Source: Klenkia sesuvii
Lineage (GTDB): Bacteria > Actinomycetota > Actinomycetes > Mycobacteriales > Geodermatophilaceae
Direction of reading: 5' to 3'
Length of the DNA stretch: 64,000 bases
NCBI RefSeq assembly: GCF_037083825.1
Contig: NZ_JBAPLU010000010.1
Coordinates: 1-64,000 of the forward strand
Part shown: positions 36,262 to 45,443 of the stretch, piece by piece
Layout: the number at the start of each line of letters is the position of its first letter
How positions within the stretch are numbered: position 1 is the first letter of the stretch
Program-made: the position numbers and the translations under genes
The notes under the pieces: generated by a model
Seen by the model: the letters and a program-made list of their open reading frames with translations, nothing else
What the model was told of the DNA's origin: nothing
Databases searched by the model: none

Positions 36262-37530
36262 CTACGACAGCGAGTGGAGCAACGTCGTGACCTGGCGCGC
36301 CACCCTGGCTCGGGCGACCGCGGACACCGCACCGTGCTCCGGGCGGTCCAGAACTGGCAGGGCCGCCTCAACGCGGGTGAGCATGGACCGGACCACCCTC
36401 TCGGCTCGTCTGCGCGGCAGCCCCCAGGACTCACCCTCGGCCACCAGGTCCGCCCCCGTCAGCCGGTCGACGTCCCAGCTGTCGTTGACGTCCATCGCGA
36501 ACGACCGCGACCCCGGCTGGTGGTGCAGGTGCATCGCGACGTCGTAGGCGGGGGCCAGCCGCGCCGTCCCGTCGGGCAACCGCAGGACGGAGATGTTCTT
36601 CGCGTGGGCGTCGGTGTTGCCCACGGCGAGGTTGAAGGTCGTGAGTGCGAGCAGGGCGTCGGGCTCGGAACCGCCGTTCCGCAGGACGTCGGCGATCGCC
36701 GCCAGGCTCGGCAATTGCTTCCCCCGCTGGAACTTGCGGTTGGGGTCGGCGGTGTTGATGCCCAGGGCCTGCGCCGAGTCCTCCTGGTGGATCCGCGTCA
36801 CGCCGCCGTCGTCGATGCGGCGGTCGTAGCGGGACACGACGATGGCCCGCACCCCGTCGAACTCCTGCACCGTCGCGGTCACCTCCCCGAGACCGACCTC
36901 CCGAGCCATCGCCAGAGTGGCCGCCTCGGTGTCCACGACATCGGCCGCGGCCGACTCCGCCGGGTGCGCGATCTTGATGATGTGGGTGGACGGCGCACCG
37001 CCCAGGGGGCGGGCCCAACCGTCCTCCGTCCGGACGAGGACGATCTTGGGTTGCATCCCCGCCAGCGACGTCGACTGCACCCCCGGCTCGCTGCCCAGCG
37101 CGGGTGCGTGCACGAGCGCACGCCGCAGCATCGCGCCGATCTCGGCGTCGTCCACCGGGTGCAGCTGCTCGTCCGGTGACGGCTGCGGGTGACCGGCCGG
37201 TACGAAGACCAGGGCACCTGCGGTGTCCCGACCGTAGGCAGCGACCATCCCGTACACGTCGTCGGCGACGAGGCCTGCATCGTGAGCCAGGTGTTCGCGG
37301 GCATTGCCCTCAGGCAGGAGACCTTCCAGGAACACTTCCACCCGGCGGTCGTGCGGGCGGTGCTCGGGGCGGTCGGTGGGCAGGAGCTCGGAGACCACAC
37401 GGCTGCCTCGTCCCCACCGGACGGTTGCGGCCTGCTGCCAGGTCCACCGGATCCGACCGTCGAGCCGCTCGATGCCCGCGACGTGCGTCCCGTACAGCCA
37501 GACGTCGAGCGGCCCGCGATCAGAGCCCAT
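36262..37530 (-). CDS. hipA: HipA-type serine/threonine kinase toxin
   Basis: 422 residues, near the E. coli HipA length. The N-subdomain (Couple_hipA) has WLYGTHVAGI and FLEGLLPEGNAREHLA. The flexible Ser loop reads STSLAGMQPK (Ser155, at the place of the autophosphorylated Ser150 of E. coli). The catalytic loop is GNTDAHAKN (Asp307) and the metal site APAYDV (Asp330). All catalytic residues are present. Family members phosphorylate glutamyl-tRNA synthetase or other targets and cause growth arrest. ATG 37530 overlaps hipB by 11 nt. HipB should neutralise and co-repress. Confidence 0.92.
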   Translation of the reverse strand: MGSDRGPLDVWLYGTHVAGIERLDGRIRWTWQQAATVRWGRGSRVVSELLPTDRPEHRPHDRRVEVFLEGLLPEGNAREHLAHDAGLVADDVYGMVAAYGRDTAGALVFVPAGHPQPSPDEQLHPVDDAEIGAMLRRALVHAPALGSEPGVQSTSLAGMQPKIVLVRTEDGWARPLGGAPSTHIIKIAHPAESAAADVVDTEAATLAMAREVGLGEVTATVQEFDGVRAIVVSRYDRRIDDGGVTRIHQEDSAQALGINTADPNRKFQRGKQLPSLAAIADVLRNGGSEPDALLALTTFNLAVGNTDAHAKNISVLRLPDGTARLAPAYDVAMHLHHQPGSRSFAMDVNDSWDVDRLTGADLVAEGESWGLPRRRAERVVRSMLTRVEAALPVLDRPEHGAVSAVARARVARQVTTLLHSLS

Positions 37531-37756
37531 CGTCGCGCTCCTCGAGCCGCACCCGGACGCCCAGGTGTCGGAAGGTCTGGAACAACCGGTCCGCGAAGAT
37601 GTTGGGCCGGCCAGCCTCGAGCTCGTAGACGTAGCGCCGGTTGATCCCGAGGTCGTCGGCGAGCTCCTGCTGGGACAGGCCCTGGCGCTCGCGAGCGCGT
37701 CGGAGGAACGCCCCGACGTCGGACGGCGTGGCAGCGTACGCCCACTCAGTGCTCAC
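37520..37756 (-). CDS. hipB: HipB-type XRE antitoxin and repressor
   Basis: 78 residues with an XRE helix-turn-helix: VGAFLRRARERQGLSQQELADDLGINRRYVYELEAGRPN. A short C-terminal tail follows (FRHLGVRVRLEERDDGL), like the HipB tail. The GTG start at 37754-37756 has GGGAG 5 nt upstream. It lies directly downstream of three phased operator-like repeats and overlaps hipA, so it probably represses its own operon. Confidence 0.9.
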   Translation of the reverse strand: MSTEWAYAATPSDVGAFLRRARERQGLSQQELADDLGINRRYVYELEAGRPNIFADRLFQTFRHLGVRVRLEERDDGL

Positions 37757-37774
37757 GAGGTCTCCCACTGGGTC

Positions 37775-37844
37775 GATATCAGCCCATCAGCTGCAATGGG
37801 AGGATATCAGCCCATCGGCCATGATGTGCGGATATCAGCCCGTC
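37775..37844. promoter_or_regulatory. Three-copy operator array for HipB, 28-bp period
   Basis: GATATCAGCCCATC occurs at 37775-37788 and 37803-37816, and as GATATCAGCCCGTC at 37831-37844, so successive copies start exactly 28 bp apart. The first two copies are a GAT-N8-ATC partial dyad; the third ends in GTC. They lie just upstream of hipB. The third copy covers the stop codon (37835-37837) and last codons of meaB. They are probable HipB-HipA binding sites. Confidence 0.75.
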
Positions 37845-38806
37845 GGGTCGGCCAGGAAGGTGGTGAGCAGCTCCCGGGCGGCCAGCGCGGGGGTGACCTC
37901 CCCGGCCAGCACGCGACCCTCCAGCTCCGGCGCCCCGGCCCGGACGGCGGGGTGGTCGCGCAGCCGGGCCTCGAGGCCGTCGCGGACCAGCTGCCAGGTC
38001 CAGCGCACCTGCTGGGCGTTGCGTCGCCGGTCGAACTCCCCCGACGCCCGCAGCTGCTCGGTGTGCGCGACGACCTTGCCCCACACCTCGCCCAGCCCCT
38101 CGCCGGTGAGCCCGGCGCAGGTCAGCACCGGGACGTCCCACTCCGAGTCCCCGCGCAGCATGCGGATCGCCCCGGCCAGCTCGCGGGCCGCCGTGCGGGC
38201 GTCGCCGGCCGACGGGCCGTCGGCCTTGTTGACCGCGATGACGTCGGCGATCTCCAGGATGCCGCGCTTGATGCCCTGCAGGGAGTCCCCGGTGCGGGCC
38301 AGCGTGAGGAACAGGAAGGTGTCGACCATCTCGGCGACGGTCACCTCGCTCTGGCCCACCCCGACGGTCTCCACCAGCACGACGTCGTAGCCGGCGGCCT
38401 CCACCACCACCATGGACTCCCGGGTGGCCTGGGCGACCCCGCCCAGCGTGCCGGCCGTGGGCGAGGGCCGGATGAAGGCGTGCGGGTCGACCGACAGCCG
38501 GGCCATGCGGGTCTTGTCGCCCAGGATCGACCCGCCCGACCGGGCCGACGACGGGTCGACCGCCAGCACCGCCACCTGGTGACCGGCCGCGGTGAGGTCG
38601 ACGCCGAGCTGGTCGATGAAGGTCGACTTGCCGACCCCGGGCACCCCGCTGATACCCACCCGCTGCGCCCCGCCGGCGTGCGGCAGCAGCTCGACCAGCA
38701 GCTCCTGCGCGCGCTCGCGGTGGTCGGCCCGCCGGGACTCCACCAGCGTGATGGCCCGGGCGATGGACCGGCGGTCGCCGGCGAGGACTCCGTCCGCCAG
38801 GTCCAT
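37835..38806 (-). CDS. meaB: Methylmalonyl-CoA mutase-associated GTPase MeaB
   Basis: 323 residues of the ArgK/MeaB G3E family: Walker A ISGVPGVGKST, AVDPSSARSGGSILGDKTRM (switch region), ETVGVGQSEV, and NKADG as the guanine-specific NKxD. It protects and reloads methylmalonyl-CoA mutase with adenosylcobalamin. ATG 38806 overlaps the mutB stop by 1 nt. Its 3' end lies within the hipB operator array. Confidence 0.95.
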   Translation of the reverse strand: MDLADGVLAGDRRSIARAITLVESRRADHRERAQELLVELLPHAGGAQRVGISGVPGVGKSTFIDQLGVDLTAAGHQVAVLAVDPSSARSGGSILGDKTRMARLSVDPHAFIRPSPTAGTLGGVAQATRESMVVVEAAGYDVVLVETVGVGQSEVTVAEMVDTFLFLTLARTGDSLQGIKRGILEIADVIAVNKADGPSAGDARTAARELAGAIRMLRGDSEWDVPVLTCAGLTGEGLGEVWGKVVAHTEQLRASGEFDRRRNAQQVRWTWQLVRDGLEARLRDHPAVRAGAPELEGRVLAGEVTPALAARELLTTFLADPTG

Positions 38807-41010
38807 CAGTGGCCGAGGCGGGCCGACAGCTCCCGCAGCAGCTGCTGGGCCGCCGTCGCGATCACCGTGCCGGGCGGGAACACCGCCGCCGCGCCCATGT
38901 CCTTCAGCGTCTGCACGTCGTCGGGCGGGATGACCCCGCCGACCACGATGAGCACGTCGTCGGCCCCCAGCTCGGCCAGCGCGTCGCGCAGCGCCGGCAC
39001 CAGCGTGAGGTGGCCCGCGGCGAGCGAGGAGACGCCGACGACGTGGACGTCGGCCTCCACCGCCTGCCGGGCGACCTCCTCCGGCGTCTGGAACAGCGGG
39101 CCCACGTCGACGTCGAAGCCCAGGTCGGCGAAGGCGGTCGCGATCACCTTCTGGCCGCGGTCGTGGCCGTCCTGGCCCATCTTCGCGACCAGGATGCGCG
39201 GACGGCGTCCCTCGGCCTCGGCGAAGGCCTCGGTCATCCGGCGGGTCTCCTCCATCGACCCCCCCTCCCCTGCCTCCTCGCGGTACACGCCGGAGATGGT
39301 GCGCACCTGCCCGGCGTGCCGGCCGTAGACCTTCTCCAGCGCGTCGGAGATCTCCCCGACGGTGGCCTTGGCGCGGGCGGCGTCCACGGCCAACGCGAGG
39401 AGGTTGTTCTCCAGCTCCTGCCCGCGCTTGCCGTCGGCGGCGGCCTGCGCAGCCTCGGTCAGCCTCTGCAGCGCGGCCTCGGTCGCCGAGGAGTCCCGCT
39501 CGGCGCGCAGCTGACGAAGACGCTCCACCTGCTGGGCCAGCACGTCGGCGTTGTCGACCTTGAGCACCTCGATGGCCTCGTCGGCCTCGACCGGGTACTT
39601 GTTCACCCCGATCACCGGCTGGCGGCCGGAGTCGATGCGGGCCTGGGTGCGGGCCGCGGCCTCCTCGATGCGCAGCTTGGGGATGCCGTCGCTGATGGCC
39701 TGCGCCATGCCGCCGTGCGCCTGCACCTCCTCGATGTGCGCCCACGCCTTGCGGGCCAGGTCGTAGGTGAGCCGCTCGACGTAGGCCGACCCGCCCCACG
39801 GGTCGATCACCCGGGTGGTGCCCGACTCCTGCTGCAGCAGCAGCTGGGTGTTGCGGGCGATGCGGGCGGAGAAGTCGGTGGGCAGGGCCAGGGCCTCGTC
39901 GAGGGCGTTGGTGTGCAGCGACTGCGTGTGGCCCTGCGTGGCCGCCATCGCCTCGATGCAGGTGCGGACCACGTTGTTGTAGACGTCCTGGGCGGTCAGC
40001 GACCAGCCCGAGGTCTGCGAGTGGGTGCGCAGCGACAGCGACTTCGGGTTCGTCGCGCCCTCGCGCTCGACCAGCTTGGCCCACAGCAGCCGACCGGCCC
40101 GCAGCTTCGCGACCTCCATGAAGAAGTTCATGCCGATGCCCCAGAAGAAGCTCAGCCGGGGCGCGAACGCGTCGACGTCCATGCCCGCGTCGCGGCCGGC
40201 CTTCAGGTACTCGACGCCGTCGGCGAGGGTGTACGCCAGCTCCAGGTCGGCCGTCGCCCCGGCCTCCTGGATGTGGTACCCGGAGATCGAGATCGAGTTG
40301 AACCGGGGCATCCGCTGCGACGTGTAGGCGAAGATGTCGCTGATCACCTGCATCGAGGGCCCCGGGGGGTAGATGTAGGTGTTGCGGACCATGAACTCCT
40401 TGAGGATGTCGTTCTGGATGGTCCCCGAGAGCTGCTCCGGGGCCACCCCCTGCTCCTCGGCCGCGACGATGTACAGCGCCAGCACCGGCAGCACGGCGCC
40501 GTTCATGGTCATCGACACGCTCATGCGGTCCAGCGGGATGCCGTCGAACAGCTGGCGCATGTCGTAGATGGAGTCGATGGCCACCCCGGCCATGCCGACG
40601 TCACCGGGCACCCGGGGGTGGTCGGAGTCGTAGCCGCGGTGGGTGGGCAGGTCGAAGGCGACCGACAGGCCCTTCTGCCCGGCCGCGAGGTTGCGCCGGT
40701 AGAAGGCGTTCGAGGCCGCCGCGGTGGAGAACCCCGCGTACTGGCGCACCGTCCAGGGCTGCGTGGTGTACATCGTCGGGTAGGGGCCACGGCCGTACGG
40801 CGGCAGGCCGGGGTACCCGTCGAGGAAGTCCAGCCCCTCGAGGTCGGCGCCGGTCAGCAGCGGGGGCACCGGGATGCCCTCCGGAGTCTCCCAGGTCGCG
40901 TCGCCGACCGACCGGCCGGTGCGCTCGGCGAACTCGGCGGCCCACTCGGCGGCGGTCGACGCCTCGGTGGTGCCCAGCTCAAGGGACCCGAAGTCGGGGA
41001 TGGTGCTCAT
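38806..41010 (-). CDS. mutB: Methylmalonyl-CoA mutase large (catalytic) subunit
   Basis: 734 residues. The N-terminal TIM barrel binds acyl-CoA (PYPTMYTTQPWTVRQYAGF, THRGYDSDHP). The C-terminal cobalamin domain has the DxHxxG motif as DGHDRG with the lower-axial His616, then GPLFQTPEEVA and GVIPPDD. It isomerises (R)-methylmalonyl-CoA and succinyl-CoA. It overlaps mutA by 4 nt and meaB by 1 nt. It probably consumes the product of the accDEA carboxylase. The epimerase gene is not in this window. Confidence 0.96.
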   Translation of the reverse strand: MSTIPDFGSLELGTTEASTAAEWAAEFAERTGRSVGDATWETPEGIPVPPLLTGADLEGLDFLDGYPGLPPYGRGPYPTMYTTQPWTVRQYAGFSTAAASNAFYRRNLAAGQKGLSVAFDLPTHRGYDSDHPRVPGDVGMAGVAIDSIYDMRQLFDGIPLDRMSVSMTMNGAVLPVLALYIVAAEEQGVAPEQLSGTIQNDILKEFMVRNTYIYPPGPSMQVISDIFAYTSQRMPRFNSISISGYHIQEAGATADLELAYTLADGVEYLKAGRDAGMDVDAFAPRLSFFWGIGMNFFMEVAKLRAGRLLWAKLVEREGATNPKSLSLRTHSQTSGWSLTAQDVYNNVVRTCIEAMAATQGHTQSLHTNALDEALALPTDFSARIARNTQLLLQQESGTTRVIDPWGGSAYVERLTYDLARKAWAHIEEVQAHGGMAQAISDGIPKLRIEEAAARTQARIDSGRQPVIGVNKYPVEADEAIEVLKVDNADVLAQQVERLRQLRAERDSSATEAALQRLTEAAQAAADGKRGQELENNLLALAVDAARAKATVGEISDALEKVYGRHAGQVRTISGVYREEAGEGGSMEETRRMTEAFAEAEGRRPRILVAKMGQDGHDRGQKVIATAFADLGFDVDVGPLFQTPEEVARQAVEADVHVVGVSSLAAGHLTLVPALRDALAELGADDVLIVVGGVIPPDDVQTLKDMGAAAVFPPGTVIATAAQQLLRELSARLGH

Positions 41011-42914
41011 GCCCGTGCTCCCAGCAGCTCGTCGAGGGTCGTGGTGAGGACGTCGACCGCGTCGCAGCCGGCGAACACGTAGCCGTCGACGCCGTCGACG
41101 GCGAGGTCGGGCTTGCCGGCCAGCCAGATGCGGGTCGCCCCGGCGTCGCGCAGCCGGGCGGCGAGCTCGGCGGCACCGGCGCCCTCGACCAGGTAGTCCT
41201 TGTCCGATCCGCAGATGCAGGCCGTCGTCGTGCCGGCGTCGGCGAACCCGTCGGCGCCGTCGCCGGCCGAGGTCGTCAGCCCCCCGGCCTGGAAGAGGTT
41301 GGCGGCGAACGTGGCGCGGGCGGTGTTCGCGGCCGGCTTCCCGAGCGTCGCGAGGTACACCGCCGGCCGGTCGGTCGGCTGTTCGGCACGGTCGCGGAGG
41401 TCCTCGAACTGCTGCGCGGCGCGCACCCGGGGCAAGGCCCCCGGCCCCGGTGCCGGTGGGGACGGCGCCGGACGGCGGTCAGGCAGCACCTCGGCGACGT
41501 TCGGGAACTCGCTGACGCCGGTGATCGCGTCCTTGCGGGTGGCCAGCCGCCGGGAGCGGTCGGCCCACGCCGCGGCGACCCGTTCGTGCACCAGGCCCGA
41601 CGACAGCGCCGCGGCGTACCCGCCGGCCCGCTCGAGCTCGGTGAACCAGTCCCAGGCCGCGTGGGCCAGGGCGTCGGTCAGCGACTCTACGTACCAGGAG
41701 CCACCGGCCGGGTCGAGCACGCGGCCCAGGTGGCTCTCCTCCAGCAGCAGCGCCTGCGTGTTGCGCGCGATGCGCCGGGCGAAGGGGTCGGGCAGCCCGA
41801 GGGCCGCGTCGAAGGGCTGCACCGTGACGGCGTCGGCCCCCCCGACCCCGGCGGCGAAGCAGGCCACCGTGGTGCGCAGCATGTTCACCCACGGGTCGCG
41901 CGCCGTGGTCATCACCGACGAGGTGACCGCGTGCTGGCGCATGCCCCGGGCTGCCGCCGGCACACCGGCGGCCTCGCCGACCCGGTCCCACAACCGCCGC
42001 GCGGCACGGAGGGTGGCGATGGTGGTGAACTGGTCGGCGGTGGCCGCGAAGCGGAACTCCAGCTGCGCCGCGGCCTGCTCGACCGTGAGCCCCTCCCCGG
42101 TCAGCGCCCGCAGGTAGGCCACCCCGGCCGAGACCGCGCAGCCGAGCTCCTCGACCGCGGTCGCACCGGCCTCGTGCACCACCGTCGCGTCGACCACGAC
42201 GGTGCGCAGGTCGCCGTGCTCGGCCGCCCGGCGGGCCCAACCGGCCAGGCCGGACAGGTCCTGCTCGACCCCGGTGCGGGCCTGGTCGCCCAGCGGGTCC
42301 AGGCCGAGGTTGCCGCCGGGGGCCAGCGGCTGGTCGCCGACCAGGGCCAGGAAGGCCTCGGCCCCGGCCTCGCCGCCCTGCAGCGTCACCGGGGCGAGGT
42401 CGAGCAGCACGCCGTCGAGGGCCTGCGGCAACGCCTCGACCGGCAGCCCGGCCTCGCCGAGCACCAGCCACAGGGAGGTCACGCCGTGCTCCAGGTCCGC
42501 GCCGATCGCGTCCTTCGTCGTCCCGACGTCGGGGTCGGCGTGCCGCGCCCGCACGTCCCAGCCAGCGGGGGTGGCGCCGGCGACCTGCGACTCGGCGGCC
42601 GAGGGCGCCGGCCGGACCACCCGCGACCCCCGGACGAACGGCGGCCGACCGGGGACGCCGGGGGCGGGCAGCCCGGCGGCGTCGGCCGCGGTGTAGAGCG
42701 GGGCCACCGTCACGCCCGTGGCCACCGGCCGGCGCAGGGCCTCCTCGACCGGGTCGGGGAGCTCCTCGCGGCCTGCCTTGCGCAGCACACCGGCGACCAG
42801 GTCGCGCCAGCGGTCGCGGTCGACCGGGGGGAAGTCCGCGGCGAGCGCGAGCTCGTCGGGGGCGGACGGGTCGGCGGGCGCCGGCTCGACCGCGTCGGGG
42901 GCGGGGTGGCTCAT
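41007..42914 (-). CDS. mutA: Methylmalonyl-CoA mutase small subunit
   Basis: 635 residues, related to MutB over the barrel (FARRIARNTQALLLEESHLGRVLDPAGGSWYVE). Its C-terminal domain lacks the DxHxxG cobalamin motif; the region reads TLGKPAANTARATF. It is therefore the non-catalytic subunit, as in Propionibacterium and Streptomyces mutases. The N-terminus is Ala/Pro rich. ATG 42914 has no strong ribosome site in view. It heads the mutA-mutB-meaB operon. Confidence 0.95.
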   Translation of the reverse strand: MSHPAPDAVEPAPADPSAPDELALAADFPPVDRDRWRDLVAGVLRKAGREELPDPVEEALRRPVATGVTVAPLYTAADAAGLPAPGVPGRPPFVRGSRVVRPAPSAAESQVAGATPAGWDVRARHADPDVGTTKDAIGADLEHGVTSLWLVLGEAGLPVEALPQALDGVLLDLAPVTLQGGEAGAEAFLALVGDQPLAPGGNLGLDPLGDQARTGVEQDLSGLAGWARRAAEHGDLRTVVVDATVVHEAGATAVEELGCAVSAGVAYLRALTGEGLTVEQAAAQLEFRFAATADQFTTIATLRAARRLWDRVGEAAGVPAAARGMRQHAVTSSVMTTARDPWVNMLRTTVACFAAGVGGADAVTVQPFDAALGLPDPFARRIARNTQALLLEESHLGRVLDPAGGSWYVESLTDALAHAAWDWFTELERAGGYAAALSSGLVHERVAAAWADRSRRLATRKDAITGVSEFPNVAEVLPDRRPAPSPPAPGPGALPRVRAAQQFEDLRDRAEQPTDRPAVYLATLGKPAANTARATFAANLFQAGGLTTSAGDGADGFADAGTTTACICGSDKDYLVEGAGAAELAARLRDAGATRIWLAGKPDLAVDGVDGYVFAGCDAVDVLTTTLDELLGARA

Positions 42915-42980
42915 CGTCGGGTCACCGTTCTCCGTGCTGCGCTGCGGGGAGGTACGTCGACGTCTGTCTACCCGATGGCA

Positions 42981-43009
42981 CCGACAGCGGCGCCCGGGTG
43001 CGCTGTCGG
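42981..43009. terminator. Hairpin terminator downstream of the M20 amidohydrolase gene
   Basis: A 9-bp perfect stem, CCGACAGCG 42981-42989 with CGCTGTCGG 43001-43009, and an 11-nt loop lie between the amidohydrolase stop (43015) and the mutA start (42914). It should separate the two transcripts. Confidence 0.65.
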
Positions 43010-43014
43010 GACGG

Positions 43015-44244
43015 TCACACCTGACCGCTCGTGGCGGCGGAGGGCAGATCAGCGCCGAGGGAGTGCAGGGCCACCCGCGCCATCAACCGGACCCCGACGC
43101 CGACGGCGCGCTCGTCGACGTCGAAGGTGCCCCGGTGCAGGTCCAGCGGCTCGCCGCCGCCGTGGGTGCCCAACCGGGCCAGGGCGATCGGGAGGCGTTC
43201 GGCGAACCAGCCGAAGTCCTCCCCGCCCATGCTCTGCGGGGAGAGCACGACGCCGTCGGCGCCGACCGTGCCGATCGCGGCCGCCCGCAGCAGGGCGACC
43301 CCGCGGGGGTCGTTGACCACCGGGGGCACCCCCCGCACGTACTCCACGGCCACGGTGGCGCCGGAGTCCTCGCCCACCCGGTGCACGAGGCGCCGGACCA
43401 GCTCCTCCGCGCGGTCCCAGACGGTGCGGTCCAGCACGCGCACGGTGCCGCGCAGCGAACCGGTCTGCGGGATGGCGTTGGCGGCCACCCCGGCGTCCAC
43501 CGCGCCCCAGACCAGGGAGAGCGCGGCCCGGGGGTCGACCTGCCGGCCGAGCAGACCCGGCACCTCGGTGACCACCCGGGCCAGGGCGTGCACCAGGTCG
43601 ACGGTCAGCTGGGGCCGGGCGGTGTGCCCGCCCGGCCCGGTCAGCGTCACCTCGAGCCGGTCGCAGGCCGCGGTGATCGACCCCGTGCGCAGCCCCACCT
43701 GCCCGACCCGGACCGAGGGGTCGCAGTGCAGCGCGAAGGCCCGCGACGCGCCGTCGAGCACCCCCGACTCCAGCACCTGCAGCGCACCGCCGGGCACCTG
43801 CTCCTCGGCCGGCTGGAAGACGCAGCGCACGGTGCCGGGCAGGTCGTCGAGCGCGGCCAGCGCCCGGGCCACCCCCAGCAGCACGGTCGTGTGGACGTCG
43901 TGCCCGCACGCGTGGCACATGCCCTCGCGGGTCGAGGCGTAGGGCACCTGCTTGAGGTCGGCCAGCGGCAGCGCGTCGATGTCGGCCCGCAGCACCGTGA
44001 CCGGACCGCCGGTGCCGATGTCGCACACCAGCCCCGTGCCCCCGGGCAGCCGACGGGTCGCCAGCCCGGCGCGGCGCAGCTGCCGCTCCAGGTAGGCGGT
44101 GGTCTCGTGCTCGGCGAAACCGAGCTCGGGGTGGGCGTGCAGGTGCCGGCGAGTGGCCACCAGCTCGTCGTGGTGGGCGCGCACCCAGTCGTCCAGCACG
44201 GCGCCGAGGGCGGCGTCGGGCGGGGTGTCGACGGCGTCGCTCAC
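43015..44244 (-). CDS. M20-family amidohydrolase (AmiA/hippurate-hydrolase type)
   Basis: 409 residues of the M20D peptidase/amidohydrolase family: RRHLHAHPELGFAEHET at the N-terminus, DIDALPL, CHACGHDVHTT (metal-binding Cys/His), FQPAEEQVPGGAL (catalytic Glu), TGPGGHTARP (dimer-domain His), and MGGEDFGWF near the C-terminus. It is cytoplasmic and hydrolyses N-acyl amino acids or similar amides. Position corresponds to mycobacterial amiA1/amiB1, as recalled. GTG 44242-44244 overlaps the upstream stop by 4 nt. Confidence 0.92.
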   Translation of the reverse strand: MSDAVDTPPDAALGAVLDDWVRAHHDELVATRRHLHAHPELGFAEHETTAYLERQLRRAGLATRRLPGGTGLVCDIGTGGPVTVLRADIDALPLADLKQVPYASTREGMCHACGHDVHTTVLLGVARALAALDDLPGTVRCVFQPAEEQVPGGALQVLESGVLDGASRAFALHCDPSVRVGQVGLRTGSITAACDRLEVTLTGPGGHTARPQLTVDLVHALARVVTEVPGLLGRQVDPRAALSLVWGAVDAGVAANAIPQTGSLRGTVRVLDRTVWDRAEELVRRLVHRVGEDSGATVAVEYVRGVPPVVNDPRGVALLRAAAIGTVGADGVVLSPQSMGGEDFGWFAERLPIALARLGTHGGGEPLDLHRGTFDVDERAVGVGVRLMARVALHSLGADLPSAATSGQV

Positions 44245-45377
44245 GCAGGCAGCCCGTCCCGCAGCTCGGCGAGCAGGCTGTCCACCACCGGCTCCAGCCG
44301 GCCCTCGTGGGCCGCGGCGACGGCCCGCTGCCGCTCGTAGGAGCCACCGACCTCGAGGATGCGCAGCACGTCGCCCAGCTCGGCGGCGCAGTCCAGCCGC
44401 TTGGCGATCGGCATGAGCTCCTCGACCAGGTCGGCCAGCGCCTCGCGGACCGGGCGCACGGTGCCCCGCTCGTCGACGATGACCTCGGCGTCCAAGCCGT
44501 AGCGGGCGGCCCGCCACTTGTTCTCCCGCAGCACCCAGCTCGGCGGGACGGGGAGGGTGTACCCGCGGTCGATCTCCCGGTCGAACCGCTCGACCAGGCA
44601 CTGGCTCATGGCGGCCACCGCGCCGATCTCATCGAGGGTCGGCAGCCCGTCGCAGATGCGCAGCTCGACGGTGCCGAAGTCCGGGTGCGGGCGGATGTCC
44701 CACCAGACCTCGCGCACGCTCTCGATGGCGTGCGTGGAGATCAGCGTCTCCATGTAGTCCTCGAAGCCGTCCCAGCCCGACAGCTGGTACGGCAACCCGG
44801 CGGTGGGCATGCCCTCGAACACCTTGGAGCGGGCACTGGCCAGGCCGGTGTCGGCACCCACCCAGTACGGCGAGGACGCCGACAGCGCGAGGAAGTGCGG
44901 CACGTACTGGGTCAGCGCGTTGACGATCGGGATGATCTTGTCCGGCGACCGGACGCCGACGTGCACGTGGACGCCGAAGATCTGCAGCCGGCGGGCCAGC
45001 CACTGCATCTTCTCGACCAGCTGCGCGTAGCGCTCCTTGGGCGAGATGTCCTGGGTCTGCCAGTCGGTGATCGGGTGCGTGCCGGCGCACAGCACGCCCA
45101 GCCCGCGCCGGTCGGCGGCCTCGACCACCTCGGCGAGGGTGCCCGCGAGGTCGGCCTTGGCCTCGGCGACCGTGGTGCAGACGCCGGTGATGATCTCGAC
45201 GGTGGACTGCAGCAGCTCGTGCTTGGCCTTGGGGTGCTCCTCGAGCCCCTCGGGCGTGAGCTCGGCGAGGATCTCGTTGGCCCCGGAGGTGAGCTGGCGG
45301 GTCTCGCGGTCGACCAGCTGCAGCTCCCACTCCACCCCCAGGCTGGCGCGCTCGGACGAGGAGAAGGGGATCTGCAC
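44241..45377 (-). CDS. Carboxylate-amine ligase, glutamate-cysteine ligase type (YbdK/GCS2)
   Basis: 378 residues of the GCS2/YbdK family: LGVEWELQLVDRETRQL at the N-terminus, HELLQSTVEIITGVC, GTHPITDWQTQDIS, GVHVHVGVRSPDK, and SPYWVGADTGLASARS. These carry the ATP and metal ligands. Related proteins form gamma-glutamyl amides. Actinobacteria commonly carry several copies with no proven substrate. The GTG start at 45375-45377 is preceded at 6 nt by a TACACT hexamer, so it may be leaderless. It is divergent from the phosphorylase gene. Confidence 0.88.
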   Translation of the reverse strand: MQIPFSSSERASLGVEWELQLVDRETRQLTSGANEILAELTPEGLEEHPKAKHELLQSTVEIITGVCTTVAEAKADLAGTLAEVVEAADRRGLGVLCAGTHPITDWQTQDISPKERYAQLVEKMQWLARRLQIFGVHVHVGVRSPDKIIPIVNALTQYVPHFLALSASSPYWVGADTGLASARSKVFEGMPTAGLPYQLSGWDGFEDYMETLISTHAIESVREVWWDIRPHPDFGTVELRICDGLPTLDEIGAVAAMSQCLVERFDREIDRGYTLPVPPSWVLRENKWRAARYGLDAEVIVDERGTVRPVREALADLVEELMPIAKRLDCAAELGDVLRILEVGGSYERQRAVAAAHEGRLEPVVDSLLAELRDGLPA

Positions 45378-45383
45378 CCGGCG

Positions 45384-45389
45384 AGTGTA
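45384..45389 (-). promoter_or_regulatory. -10 hexamer for a leaderless glutamate-cysteine ligase transcript
   Basis: TACACT on the minus strand ends 6 nt before the GTG at 45377. It lies in the 66-nt divergent gap shared with the phosphorylase gene. Confidence 0.45.
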
Positions 45390-45430
45390 GGAGCGCACGT
45401 CGCACCCGGCCCGATGTCGGACCGTTCCGT

Positions 45431-45436
45431 TAGCGT
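45431..45436 (+). promoter_or_regulatory. -10 hexamer for a leaderless phosphorylase transcript
   Basis: TAGCGT ends 7 nt before GTG 45444. No ribosome site lies between. The hexamer and spacing match those at sbcD and birA. Confidence 0.45.
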
Positions 45437-45443
45437 GCAGCCC

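Noticed and set aside
37775..37844. Possible CRISPR array
   Set aside because: There are only three 14-bp copies at a 28-bp period with no cas genes. The location directly before hipB explains them better as operators.
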